A stretch of DNA of 63,611 nt from Micavibrio_A sp040381535 (GTDB lineage Bacteria; Pseudomonadota; Alphaproteobacteria; Micavibrionales; Micavibrionaceae), in assembly GCA_040381535.1 (NCBI GenBank), contig JBEIHF010000010.1, positions 1-63,611 of the forward strand, in the 5' to 3' direction. Shown here in pieces: positions 44,106 through 52,617 of this stretch; positions within the stretch are counted from its first letter, which is position 1, and each line of letters begins with the position of its first letter. The translations under genes were made by a program, and so were the position numbers. The notes beneath the pieces were generated by a model. It made no database searches and was not told where the DNA came from. It worked only from the letters and a program-made list of their open reading frames with translations.

Positions 44106-44126
44106 AAATGAGAATAATTCTCATTT
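44106..44126 (+). promoter_or_regulatory. Perfect Fur-type palindrome
   Basis: AATGAGAAT-A-ATTCTCATT (44107-44125) is a perfect 9-1-9 inverted repeat, extended by one A/T pair on each side. Its core TGAGAAT-N-ATTCTCA has the 7-1-7 layout of Fur boxes. It lies 106 bp before a three-gene operon of unknown small proteins, just ahead of a TTGACG -35-like element (44133). Confidence 0.7.
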
Positions 44127-44159
44127 TAGCCATTGACGGTTTGGTTGCAATCTCGTAAT

Positions 44160-44188
44160 TGATAATCATTCTTATTCCCGAGAATAAG
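44160..44188 (+). promoter_or_regulatory. Second Fur-like half-site and adjacent inverted repeat
   Basis: TGATAAT-C-ATTCTTA (44160-44174) has one exact Fur half-site and a weak second half. It overlaps the possible -10 (TAATTG or GATAAT). CTTATTC-CCGA-GAATAAG (44171-44188) is a separate perfect inverted repeat. Confidence 0.4.
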
Positions 44189-44231
44189 TCCCAAGAATGG
44201 ACAAACGACATAATAAAAGGTGTGAATTACA

Positions 44232-44498
44232 ATGACCACAGCAGCAACCCCTCTGTTTACCCTCGCTACCGAGAAAGCCCTCCCTGCCATAACGCATCCG
44301 TCACAAGAAGTAATCGGCGGCCGTCTTTATGAAGCCTTATCGCAATGTGAAAAACGCGGCAATAGCATTTTGAACGATGTCAAATTTGCTATGGAACTAG
44401 GCGGCGGTCATGCAGCCCAGCAGACGCTTATCGAAGCTATCAAAAATGCGGATGCCGAAGGTTGCGCGGTGCAAATCCAAGCCTTCAATCACTCGTAA
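44232..44498 (+). CDS. Unknown small protein 1 of Fur-box operon
   Basis: The 88-residue protein is not recognised. It has a helical central region (SQEVIGGRLYEALSQCEKRGNSILNDVKFAMELGG with two short interruptions) and no membrane segment or signal peptide. Two Cys (in SQCEK and EGCAV) are present. It is the first of three closely spaced genes behind a Fur-like palindrome. The second gene starts 15 bp later. Confidence 0.6.
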   Translation: MTTAATPLFTLATEKALPAITHPSQEVIGGRLYEALSQCEKRGNSILNDVKFAMELGGGHAAQQTLIEAIKNADAEGCAVQIQAFNHS

Positions 44499-44513
44499 TT
44501 ACAAGAGAGATTG

Positions 44514-44780
44514 ATGGGAATTGTTTTTTCCGATCAAAGCGTAACGTCCCTGACGGAAGAACTTCACAAATTCGTGTATTTCCTTCCGCAAGGTTATAGC
44601 ATCACGGTCGAAACGGCCGATGTTGAAATTTCCCGCGATATCGGAACTGTTCTTGCCCAAACATTCTTGAAAGCGGGACGTGAAACGACGCAAGAGCTTG
44701 CCGGCAGACACATTGTTAAAGGCAAAGAGCTTAACTTCCCGATCGCCTGCACCCTTAAACAAGACGCCACCATTCACTGA
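44514..44780 (+). CDS. Unknown small protein 2 of Fur-box operon
   Basis: The 88-residue protein (ATG 44514, behind AGAGA) shows alternating strands and helices (TVETADVEISRDIGTVLAQTFL, then GRHIVKGKELNFPIA). There is no known domain, signal peptide or membrane helix. Spacing of 15 bp and 7 bp to its neighbours shows a single operon. Confidence 0.6.
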   Translation: MGIVFSDQSVTSLTEELHKFVYFLPQGYSITVETADVEISRDIGTVLAQTFLKAGRETTQELAGRHIVKGKELNFPIACTLKQDATIH

Positions 44781-44787
44781 GTTCGAT

Positions 44788-45084
44788 ATGATTATCAAAG
44801 ACATTTTCGGCATAAAAACCACCATCAACGGGTTCGTCCCCGAAGACGACTACACGCACAGAACCGATTGCGGTCTTGTCATCACAGTCAATGCGGGCGT
44901 CTGGCATAAATCCAGAGACGCCGCGCACAGGCTGGCCGCAGTGTATGATCCAGCCAACAGCACCCCTTTAAAAATGAAGGCCGATTCGGAAGCCAACCGG
45001 GCTTTTGCCGCCGAAAGACGCTTTTCCTGCAATGTTGCTCAGGAAATAAAACTGTTACCCGCCCCTGCGCCTGTGGTTGTTTAG
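44788..45084 (+). CDS. Unknown small protein 3 of Fur-box operon
   Basis: The frame extends upstream to 44680 inside gene 2, but ATG 44788 (98 residues, MIIKDIFGIKTTINGF) is the likely start. Three short blocks stand out: THRTDCGLVITVNAG, SRDAAHRLAAVYDP and FSCNVAQEIKLLP. It ends in Ala-Pro repeats. Family not recognised. yejF begins 37 bp downstream and may be read from the same promoter. Confidence 0.55.
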   Translation: MIIKDIFGIKTTINGFVPEDDYTHRTDCGLVITVNAGVWHKSRDAAHRLAAVYDPANSTPLKMKADSEANRAFAAERRFSCNVAQEIKLLPAPAPVVV

Positions 45085-45121
45085 GCTTCGCGGCCCCGCT
45101 CTTTCCTGCTAAATATGGGGC

Positions 45122-46735
45122 ATGGCAGACAAACTACTCGACGTCAAAAGCCTTTCCGTTGATTTTAAAACCACCGATGGCGCGTTCCATGCGGTCAAAA
45201 ACGTTTCCTTCTCCATAAACAAGGGCGAAACACTCGCGCTGGTTGGTGAATCGGGATCGGGAAAATCCGTGACCGCGCTTTCGATCATGCAATTGCTTCC
45301 CTACCCTTTGGCCTCGCATCCGTCGGGGAGCATCACGTTCGAGGGACAAGAACTGGTCGGCAAAAAAGATAATTTCCTGCGCACGATTCGCGGCTCGCAG
45401 ATCGGCATGATCTTTCAGGAGCCGATGACCGCTTTGAACCCACTCCATTCCATCGAACGCCAGATCGGCGAGATTTTAAAACTCCACCAGAAGATGAACG
45501 AAACGTCCGTTAAAAAACGCGTGCTCGAATTAATGGATCTGGTGCAACTCCCAAAATTGAAAAACCGCCTCAACGCCTACCCGCATGAATTATCGGGCGG
45601 TCAGCGTCAACGTGTGATGATTGCCATGGCGTTGGCGAACAATCCCGAACTGCTGATTGCGGATGAACCCACCACCGCGCTCGATGTCACGGTGCAGGCG
45701 GAAATCTTGGAATTACTCGAACGTCTGCAAAAAGAACTCAACATGGCGATGCTGATCATCACGCATGATCTATCCATCGTCGAAAAATTCGCAGACCATG
45801 TGTGCGTCATGAAAAACGGAGAAATCGTCGAACAAAACACTACCGCCGTATTGTTTTCCTCCCCCAAGCAGGAATACACGAAGATTCTGCTGTCATCGCA
45901 GCCGCGCGGCGTTGCCAAACCCGCTCCTGATATCTCCCCTGTCGTGCTGGAAGCCAAAGACATTCGCGTGCATTTCCCCCGTGCCAAAAACTGGTACGGC
46001 AAAATTACCGAAGTTGTGAAAGCTGTCGATGGATTGAATGTTACGATCAAGCAAGGCCACACGGTAGGCGTGGTCGGTGAATCCGGCTCGGGTAAATCCA
46101 CCCTCGGTTTTGCCCTACTCCGCCTTCTGAACGGCCAAGGCCATATCAAATTCAACGGCACGGACATATCCGCCTATAACCGCAAACAAATGACGCCTCT
46201 GCGCCAAGATATGCAGATCGTGTTCCAAGATCCGTTCGGGTCTTTATCGCCGCGCATGTCCGTCGCCGAAATCATCGGTGAAGGATTGAAAGTCCACCGT
46301 GCCAATTTAACTCCCGCGCAACGTGATGAGCTTGTTGTGAAGGTGTTGAACGATGTACATTTAAATCCTGACACCCGCCATCGCTACCCGCATGAATTTT
46401 CGGGCGGTCAACGTCAGCGCATAGCCATCGCGCGCGCTATGGTGCTGGAGCCCAAATTCGTCGTACTGGATGAACCAACCTCTGCGCTCGATGTCTCCGT
46501 GCAATCGCAAATCGTAGATCTCTTGCGCGAACTGCAGGAAAAACACAATCTCGCGTATCTGTTTATAAGCCACGATCTACGCGTCGTACGCGCTATGGCG
46601 CATGATCTGATCGTGATGAAAGACGGTGTTGTTGTGGAATCAGGCCCCGCGTCGCAAATCTTCACGGCGCCCAAACAGCCCTATACAAAAATCCTGATGG
46701 ATGCGGCCCTGAACCTCAAAGCGCGCGCGGCCTAG
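45122..46735 (+). CDS. yejF: Peptide ABC transporter ATP-binding protein YejF
   Basis: The 537-residue protein fuses two ATPases, as in YejF. Half one: Walker A GESGSGKS (~40), signature LSGGQRQRV (~155), Walker B LLIADEPTTALD. Half two: GESGSGKST (~318), FSGGQRQRIAIARA (~425) and VVLDEPTSALD. The C-terminal oligopeptide-binding extension (QPYTKILMDAALNL) is short. It is 8.7 kb from yejE and 14 kb from yejA, not in one operon as in E. coli. Confidence 0.92.
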   Translation: MADKLLDVKSLSVDFKTTDGAFHAVKNVSFSINKGETLALVGESGSGKSVTALSIMQLLPYPLASHPSGSITFEGQELVGKKDNFLRTIRGSQIGMIFQEPMTALNPLHSIERQIGEILKLHQKMNETSVKKRVLELMDLVQLPKLKNRLNAYPHELSGGQRQRVMIAMALANNPELLIADEPTTALDVTVQAEILELLERLQKELNMAMLIITHDLSIVEKFADHVCVMKNGEIVEQNTTAVLFSSPKQEYTKILLSSQPRGVAKPAPDISPVVLEAKDIRVHFPRAKNWYGKITEVVKAVDGLNVTIKQGHTVGVVGESGSGKSTLGFALLRLLNGQGHIKFNGTDISAYNRKQMTPLRQDMQIVFQDPFGSLSPRMSVAEIIGEGLKVHRANLTPAQRDELVVKVLNDVHLNPDTRHRYPHEFSGGQRQRIAIARAMVLEPKFVVLDEPTSALDVSVQSQIVDLLRELQEKHNLAYLFISHDLRVVRAMAHDLIVMKDGVVVESGPASQIFTAPKQPYTKILMDAALNLKARAA

Positions 46736-46736
46736 T

Positions 46737-48443
46737 TTATTCTCCCATCGCCGCGCCTTCGCGGCGGGAATCTGCGGCGCCTGTCATCATGCCGCCTACA
46801 AAACAAATCGCATTGATACCGCTGACGAGGCCGAGCGTTTGTACGGGATGGCCTTTGGCTTTCAACGATTCCGTCATCACGCCCGCGTCTTCTTCCATTT
46901 CGATTCCACGCCCGCGGTTGATGACGTTGGGTGCCGCAAGCGCCGAAACCAAATCCTGTTTCCAATCGATCATGGCGATCACGCGTTGAAGCACATAACC
47001 CGAAATGCCCGAACCGCCTGCGGATCCGATCACGAGAAACGGCGCGCCATCGGGGGAAAACACTATCAAAGGGGCCGCATCGAACAAAGGGCGCTTGCCG
47101 CCTTCCACGCGATTGGCGATGGGTTTGCCGTCGACTTCTGGCACGAAGGAAAACTCGCCGAGTTGGTTGTTGAGCATAAAACCGTTGACCATGATGCGCG
47201 ATCCGAACGTGTCTTGCACGCTTGATGTCATGGACACAATATTGCCGCGGGAATCGACAATGGAAATATGCGATGTGCCGGGCGGCTTCGGATATACGGG
47301 TTCTTTCGCTGCGGGTTTTAGTTTTTCCCATCCGGGCGGATTGCCATACATCACTTTAAGGCCTGCCGTATCGGGCGAAAGCAACGCGGCGCGGGTTTTC
47401 AGGTAATTCGCATCTAGCAAACGCTCGCCGGGGCTTTGCACGTAATGCGGATCGCCCATGTAATAGTTTTTGTCGGCCAGCGCGAGCCGTTCCGCTTCCA
47501 CAATCAAATTCCACGTGCCCGCATCCATCGCTCCTTTGGAAGCCATATCGAAATTGGCGAGCACTCCGAGTGCGGACAAAACCATCATGCCGCCCACGGT
47601 CGGCTCCCCCGCCGTGCAGATCAGATATCCACGGTATGTTTTACAAACCGATTTGCGTTCAATCGCTTCATACTTCTCCATATCCTCGATGGAAAGCAGA
47701 CCCGGATTGTCGTGATCATCATGCACGCGCTTTGCGATCAGTTCGGCATTCGCGCCTTTGTAAAACGCATCGGGCCCATCCAGTGCGACTTTGCGCAGCA
47801 GGTTGGCGTATAAATAATTCTTGAGCCTGCCGCCTTCGTTGATCGGCGTCGCCGCATCGGGAAAGAAATAGAGCAAGGCGTCATTAAAGAATTGCAGATT
47901 GCCTTCGTCTTTGGCCACCGCTGCCGCCAAACGTTTTGAAACGCTGAATCCTTCTTCGGCCAAAACTATCGTCGGCGAAAACAAATCGCGCCACGGTTTC
48001 GCGCCGAACTTCTTATGCATCATCTCGAGAGCGCGCAAGGTTCCAGGAACGCCGATTGCGCGCCCTCCTACGGCGGCATCTTCGAATGACATGGGATTGC
48101 CGTCTTCGCCGCGAAACAGATATTTCCCCGCCTCCATCGGCGCGGTTTCGCGCCCGTCGAACGTGTGCACCTGTTTCGTGGTCGCGTCATAATAGAGTGC
48201 AACAGTGCCCCCGCCGATTCCTGATGCCTGCGGTTCCACCAATCCCAGCGCGAGCTGCACGGCCACCGCCGCATCCGCCGCACTGCCGCCGCTTTTTAAG
48301 ACCTCATACCCGATGCGCGTCGCTTCGGGATGGGCCGTTACGACCATGATTTTGCTGCCATAAGCCGTTTGGGATTGGGCGTGCGCGGGGCCTGAAAAGA
48401 CCGCCAGAATGCTCAATAATTGTAAAAAAGCCAGATTTTTCAT
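46737..48443 (-). CDS. ggt: Gamma-glutamyltransferase
   Basis: GGT cleaves and transfers the gamma-glutamyl group of glutathione in the periplasm. A TTG frame opens at 48458, but ATG 48443 leads into a signal peptide (MKNLAFLQLLSILAVFSGPAHA). The proenzyme of 568 residues is expected to self-cleave before the catalytic Thr at ~390 (PGTSHISIVD). Typical segments include GGSAADAAVAVQLALGLVEPQASGIGGG and SVQDTFGSRIMVNGFMLNNQ, and GSAGGSGISGYV. It is convergent with yejF, with a 1-bp gap. Confidence 0.95.
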   Translation of the reverse strand: MKNLAFLQLLSILAVFSGPAHAQSQTAYGSKIMVVTAHPEATRIGYEVLKSGGSAADAAVAVQLALGLVEPQASGIGGGTVALYYDATTKQVHTFDGRETAPMEAGKYLFRGEDGNPMSFEDAAVGGRAIGVPGTLRALEMMHKKFGAKPWRDLFSPTIVLAEEGFSVSKRLAAAVAKDEGNLQFFNDALLYFFPDAATPINEGGRLKNYLYANLLRKVALDGPDAFYKGANAELIAKRVHDDHDNPGLLSIEDMEKYEAIERKSVCKTYRGYLICTAGEPTVGGMMVLSALGVLANFDMASKGAMDAGTWNLIVEAERLALADKNYYMGDPHYVQSPGERLLDANYLKTRAALLSPDTAGLKVMYGNPPGWEKLKPAAKEPVYPKPPGTSHISIVDSRGNIVSMTSSVQDTFGSRIMVNGFMLNNQLGEFSFVPEVDGKPIANRVEGGKRPLFDAAPLIVFSPDGAPFLVIGSAGGSGISGYVLQRVIAMIDWKQDLVSALAAPNVINRGRGIEMEEDAGVMTESLKAKGHPVQTLGLVSGINAICFVGGMMTGAADSRREGAAMGE

Positions 48444-48491
48444 AGAATTAAAGGGCAACCCGCCATTGAGACTTGCATTTGCGCCAGTTTG

Positions 48492-48505
48492 CCGTTAATT
48501 AACGG
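48492..48505. promoter_or_regulatory. 14-bp perfect palindrome between ggt and rpsU
   Basis: CCGTTAATTAACGG reads the same on both strands. It lies in the 117-bp divergent region, 56 bp before rpsU and 49 bp before the ggt start. It could be a dimer operator; no family was recognised. Confidence 0.45.
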
Positions 48506-48560
48506 GCCTGCTGGCTATGACTTTACTGTCATAAATTTAAAAAGAAAGAGGTGATTTGAT

Positions 48561-48761
48561 TTGGTTACAGTAAGCGTTCGCGATAACAACGTTGAACAAG
48601 CTCTGCGCGTTTTGAAGAAAAAACTGCAGCGCGAAGGCATCTTCCGCGAAATGAAACTGCGTCGTGACTACGAGAAACCTTCTGAAAAGAAGAAACGTGA
48701 AAAGTCCGAGGCTGTCCGTCGTTGGAGAAAAGTTGAGCGTAAGAAAAAAGAACGCGAATAA
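48561..48761 (+). CDS. rpsU: Ribosomal protein bS21
   Basis: The 66-residue basic protein is bS21: VTVSVRDNNVEQALRVLKKKLQREG and FREMKLRRDYEKPSEKKKRE. It takes part in initiation on the 30S subunit. The start is TTG at 48561, 7 nt after a strong AGAGGTGA ribosome binding site; no ATG or GTG fits as well. A terminator follows. Confidence 0.96.
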   Translation: MVTVSVRDNNVEQALRVLKKKLQREGIFREMKLRRDYEKPSEKKKREKSEAVRRWRKVERKKKERE

Positions 48762-48790
48762 GGTCTGACCTTTTAACCTATCAAGTCGAA

Positions 48791-48823
48791 ACCGCCCCTC
48801 TATTGACGGGCGGTTTTGTTTTT
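48791..48823 (+). terminator. Rho-independent terminator between rpsU and pepP
   Basis: ACCGCCC (48791-48797), a 10-nt loop and GGGCGGT (48808-48814), then TTTGTTTTT. It overlaps the stop codon of the convergent aminopeptidase gene and may serve both strands. Confidence 0.85.
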
Positions 48824-50539
48824 AAGCCAGTCTTTTGTAGGCGCGTCGAGCAGCGGCGCGAGCGTTTCATACACGCGAGCGTGGTACTCGTTCAGCCAGA
48901 TCTTTTCGTTTTCATCGAGCAGATTGAAATCCACGAGGCTTAAATCCATCGGCGCCAAGGTAAGCGTTTCGAAACCGATTACCCCGCCCTCTTCGTGCGC
49001 CAGAACCAAATTCTCGATACGGATTCCGAAGGCCCCTTCTTTGTAATATCCCGGCTCGTTCGAAATAATCATGCCGGCCTCAATAGGTTCAATCCCGCGC
49101 GGGGACAGGCTCGCGGCCTCTTCATGCACCGATAGATAACATCCCACGCCGTGGCCCGTGCCGTGCGCGTAATCGAAACCACGCTCCTGCAACGGCGTGC
49201 GTGCCAGCTTGTCTATATCCACCCCCTTGGTCCCTTGCGGAAATTTTGCGGTGGCTACGGCGATATGGCCTTTTAAAACCAGCGTATTCATCTTGCGCAT
49301 TTCATCGGTGGGTTCACTGATCGCAATCGTGCGCGTGATGTCCGTGGTACCGTCTTCGTATTGCGCGCCGGAATCGAGCAACAACAAATTGCCTTTTTCG
49401 ATTTTCAAATTGGTTTGCGGCTTGGCGCGGTAATGCACGATGGCGCCGTTGGGGCCGAATCCTACAATCGTATCAAATGAGCTCTCTTTGAATTCCTTGG
49501 CTTCCGCGCGGAACGCGTGCAGTTTTTTCTCGACGCCCAATTCATCCAGCATCGCGGTGTTTTCATCCAGCCATTTTAAAAACTTCACCATCGCGACGCC
49601 ATCGCGGACATGGGACGCGCGCATTGATTCTTGCTCCGCCTCGTTCTTGCGGGCCTTGAGGTGTATGGACGGGTCTTTGACGTTCAACACTTTCCCACCG
49701 TATTCTTGCAACTTGCCCGTAAACCATATGGAGCTGTGACGACCATCTACAATTACGTTTTTTCCTTTAAGGGCTGCAATACCGCTTTCGATTTGATCAG
49801 GCCTTACCAACGATACGCGGTTGCCGAAGGATCTTTGCACCGCTTCCGGCACCCGTTTTTCCTCGATAAACCAATCCAGCGTCCCATCGCTCCGCACAAT
49901 CGCATTGGAGAGCGCGACGGGCGTATGCGCGATATCGGATGATCGAATATTTAGCATCCACGCAATGGAATCGGGCAGCGTGATGATCGCCGCGTCGGCT
50001 TTTTGCTCCCGCAGACTTTCCGCCACAGCGTCCAGTTTTTGTTTGGCCTCGAGGCCTGCGTATTTCAACGGGAACAATTCGACGTTTGCGCTAGGCGGAG
50101 CGGGTCTGTCTTTCCAGATCGCGTCGATTAAATTCGAAACCGCCTTGAGCTTCACGCCCTTCTCTTCGAATTTCTTGATTTCGTTCGGCGTGTGTAAACG
50201 AGGATCATATCCGATCACTGCATCGGGTCCATTTGCCGCGATCCATTCCGCGGGCGACACCTTGGTGTAATCATCGAGCGCATATAATGTGCCATCGATT
50301 TCCTGCTTCAGCTGGATGGTGTAGCGTCCGTCGCTCATCGCCACGGCTTTGTCTTCTAAAATGATCGCCACGCCGGCGGAACCCGTGAACCCCGTCAGCC
50401 AGCGAAGGCGGTCGGAGGATGCCGGAACATTCTCGCCTTGGAATTCATCGGCTCTGGGGACCAGAAATCCGTCTACACCTTCCTTAACAAAATGGGCACG
50501 GAGGTCGGTCAATTTTCGGGAGAAATCGGCGGTGTTCAT
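48800..50539 (-). CDS. pepP: Xaa-Pro aminopeptidase family protein (M24B)
   Basis: The 579-residue enzyme removes an N-terminal residue before proline. It is of the long, three-domain type known from eukaryotes and alphaproteobacteria: two creatinase-like N-terminal domains (~1-310) and a metal-dependent C-terminal domain. Metal ligands appear in LLLDSGAQYEDGTTDITRT (Asp, Asp), YAHGTGHGVGCYLSVHE (His) and ISNEPGYYKEGAFGIRIEN (Glu, Glu). It is convergent with rpsU. Confidence 0.93.
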   Translation of the reverse strand: MNTADFSRKLTDLRAHFVKEGVDGFLVPRADEFQGENVPASSDRLRWLTGFTGSAGVAIILEDKAVAMSDGRYTIQLKQEIDGTLYALDDYTKVSPAEWIAANGPDAVIGYDPRLHTPNEIKKFEEKGVKLKAVSNLIDAIWKDRPAPPSANVELFPLKYAGLEAKQKLDAVAESLREQKADAAIITLPDSIAWMLNIRSSDIAHTPVALSNAIVRSDGTLDWFIEEKRVPEAVQRSFGNRVSLVRPDQIESGIAALKGKNVIVDGRHSSIWFTGKLQEYGGKVLNVKDPSIHLKARKNEAEQESMRASHVRDGVAMVKFLKWLDENTAMLDELGVEKKLHAFRAEAKEFKESSFDTIVGFGPNGAIVHYRAKPQTNLKIEKGNLLLLDSGAQYEDGTTDITRTIAISEPTDEMRKMNTLVLKGHIAVATAKFPQGTKGVDIDKLARTPLQERGFDYAHGTGHGVGCYLSVHEEAASLSPRGIEPIEAGMIISNEPGYYKEGAFGIRIENLVLAHEEGGVIGFETLTLAPMDLSLVDFNLLDENEKIWLNEYHARVYETLAPLLDAPTKDWLKNKTARQ

Positions 50540-50629
50540 GGATTAAGAATCTATAGACAAAACGGGCGTTTCTCAATCCCGTGAACTTCATCTTGACTTA
50601 AATATTTTCATAATATTAAAGTTTTTCCC

Positions 50630-50956
50630 ATGCCCTCCAAAGATATACTTGCCGCCTCCGCCTTCCTCGTCGCCGTGCAAATCCCGGGCGCGTATCTCGG
50701 CGTCATCACGGGATGGAAAGCCATGGATAAAATCAAGAAATCGGGCGAGCCTTTCAACGAAGCCGCCTATCTGCACGAATTTGATTTGGTCGCACGCCAA
50801 TTCCCTGGCCCTGTTCAATGGGTGAGTATTGCAGGGCATCGGCGGCTTTCTTCTGGCGCAAAAACTGACACCGCCTGTCTACAACGCTTTCGGTGCTTGA
50901 ACTTCACCTCCCGCGGTGCAATAAGAACGCATGTTGAAATTCAAACCCGTTCGTAA
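50630..50956 (+). CDS. Small membrane protein, probably frameshifted near 50823
   Basis: The first ~65 residues include a hydrophobic helix (SAFLVAVQIPGAYLGVIT) and a charged middle (KAMDKIKKSGEPFNEAAY). After WVS the frame becomes atypical (AGHRRLSSGAKTDTAC...) and runs 26 bp into galU. One base further the frame gives VLQGIGGFLLAQKLTPPVY, then NAFGA and TGA at 50898, which looks like a natural membrane C-terminus of a ~90-residue protein. A single extra base at ~50823-50828 would explain this. Family unknown. Confidence 0.45.
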   Translation: MPSKDILAASAFLVAVQIPGAYLGVITGWKAMDKIKKSGEPFNEAAYLHEFDLVARQFPGPVQWVSIAGHRRLSSGAKTDTACLQRFRCLNFTSRGAIRTHVEIQTRS

Positions 50957-51812
50957 GGCTGTCTTCCCCGTAGCGGGTTTGGGCACACGCTTTTTGCCCG
51001 CCACCAAAGTCATCCCCAAAGAAATGATCACCGTCGGCGACAAGCCGCTGATCCAGCACAATGTCGAAGAAGCCATCGAAGCAGGCATCGAAGAATTCAT
51101 CTTTGTTACAAGCCCTTCGAAAGAAGCGCTCCATCTTCACTTCAAACAGAACGAAACGCTTGAAGCCATTTTGGAGAAGCGCGGCAAATTGGAGATCCTT
51201 GAAAAACTCCGCTCCTCGAACCTTCCCGAAGGTGCGCTCAAACTCGCCTATCAGAATGAGCCGCTCGGCCTCGGCCACGCCGTTTGGTGCGCTAGGGAGC
51301 TCGTGGGAGATGAACCGTTTGCGGTAATGTTGCCCGATGTCGTGGTTCACACGCCCAAATCCAAATCCTGCCTCGCGCAGATGATGGAAGTTTACGAAAA
51401 AATCGGCGGCAATGTTTTGGCCCTCACCGAGGTGTCGAAATCCGAAACCGACAAATACGGCATCATCGAGCCGTCGTCTGCTCGAGAAAATCTCTATGGC
51501 ATCAATGGAATGGTAGAAAAACCTAAACCCGAATTTGCACCGTCAAACCTATCCATCACAGGCCGCTATATCTTACAACCGGAAGTCTTTGAATATCTTT
51601 CCGCTTTTGAACGCGGCGCGGGCAATGAAATCCAGTTGACCGACTCTATGGCAAAGTTGATCGGCAAACAGCCCTTCAATGGTATTACGTTTAAAGGCGA
51701 GGATTATGATTGCGGTTCGCGCATCGGCTTTATCGAGGCGAACATCGCCTACGGTCTGGCCGACACCGACATTGCGGATAGCGTGCGGAAACTGCTGGAC
51801 AAATACCGGTAG
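50931..51812 (+). CDS. galU: UTP--glucose-1-phosphate uridylyltransferase
   Basis: GalU makes UDP-glucose for surface polysaccharides. The 293-residue protein has KAVFPVAGLGTRFLPATKVIPKEMI (nucleotide loop, split here: VAGLGTRFLPATK ~13-25), the IQHNVEEAIEAGI segment, LGLGHAVWCARELVG and FAVMLPDVVV, and the C-terminal FKGEDYDCGSRIGFIEANI. All family motifs are intact. Confidence 0.96.
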   Translation: MLKFKPVRKAVFPVAGLGTRFLPATKVIPKEMITVGDKPLIQHNVEEAIEAGIEEFIFVTSPSKEALHLHFKQNETLEAILEKRGKLEILEKLRSSNLPEGALKLAYQNEPLGLGHAVWCARELVGDEPFAVMLPDVVVHTPKSKSCLAQMMEVYEKIGGNVLALTEVSKSETDKYGIIEPSSARENLYGINGMVEKPKPEFAPSNLSITGRYILQPEVFEYLSAFERGAGNEIQLTDSMAKLIGKQPFNGITFKGEDYDCGSRIGFIEANIAYGLADTDIADSVRKLLDKYR

Positions 51813-51854
51813 ACCCCCAATAAATGGTCCCATCGAACAGCTTGAGGATCAAAG

Positions 51855-52556
51855 ATGACACTACCCCAGCCGCAAACGGAAGAAACGCCCGTGACTGAAA
51901 ACAAAAAACAAGCCGCCTCCGTTCTCGAATTGCTCGCCTCCCGCATTTGTCATGACCTTATCTCCCCCGTCGGCGCCATCAACAACGGCGTAGAATTCAT
52001 GGAAGAAATGGGTGACGATCCCGAACAACGCAAAGACGCTATCGGTTTAATCTCGCACTCCGCATCCCAAGCTTCCGCAAAATTGCAGGCCTTTCGCATC
52101 GCCTATGGCGCGGGCGGACGAGACAACAATGTCAAACCCGAAGACGTGCAAAAAGCTTTCTCGCAACTGATCTCCGCCGACGGCAAAATCACCCAGCAAT
52201 GGGACCCTTTCGGCAATCTCGGCCCCGCAAAACCCTATCCCTTCGCCTACTGCAAAATGCTGATGTGCACGATGATGCTCGCGATGGAATGTCTCGTGAA
52301 AGGCGGCTATGTTATGGTCCGCCCCGGTGAAGGCAATCAGACGATCATTCTCGCCGAAGGCGATACCGTTCTTTTGCGTGAGAATGTCGAGGCCGCGTTG
52401 AAACAGGAAATCTCCGCCGAAGAACTTGATCCCCGCCTCGTCCATCCTTACGCGATCTCCGTAATTGCAGAGCATTATGGATACAAGGTGAGCATCAAGG
52501 ACAAACGCGAAGACCGCGTCACCTTCGTTCTCGATTGCCCTGCCCCCACCGCCTAG
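51855..52556 (+). CDS. chpT: Histidine phosphotransferase ChpT
   Basis: ChpT passes phosphate from the kinase CckA to CtrA and CpdR. The 233-residue protein has the DHp-like dimer domain with the phosphorylated His at ~33 (LASRICHDLISPVGAINNGVEF) followed by a degenerate ATPase-like domain that lacks the N and G boxes. Lys/Arg-rich N-terminal residues (~1-20) are variable. It lies directly upstream of the chemotaxis operon, whose promoter has a CtrA box; its target ctrA is at 22370. Confidence 0.93.
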   Translation: MTLPQPQTEETPVTENKKQAASVLELLASRICHDLISPVGAINNGVEFMEEMGDDPEQRKDAIGLISHSASQASAKLQAFRIAYGAGGRDNNVKPEDVQKAFSQLISADGKITQQWDPFGNLGPAKPYPFAYCKMLMCTMMLAMECLVKGGYVMVRPGEGNQTIILAEGDTVLLRENVEAALKQEISAEELDPRLVHPYAISVIAEHYGYKVSIKDKREDRVTFVLDCPAPTA

Positions 52557-52602
52557 AACGCGAGACTTTTCAAGGCCCTATTGCCCCTTTCGGCTGATGT
52601 GG

Positions 52603-52617
52603 TTAACATCACCTTAA
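52603..52617 (+). promoter_or_regulatory. CtrA box upstream of cheA
   Basis: TTAA (52603-52606), seven bases and TTAA (52614-52617) match the CtrA consensus exactly. The second half-site overlaps a -35 position: TTAATG, 17 bp, TATGTA (52637-52642). This is the layout of a CtrA-activated promoter. Confidence 0.7.

Noticed and set aside
44680..44787. Longer start for the third gene of the Fur-box operon
   Set aside because: The extension lies wholly inside the second gene and has a biased, Lys/Pro/Ser-rich translation; ATG 44788 with a 7-bp gap is simpler.
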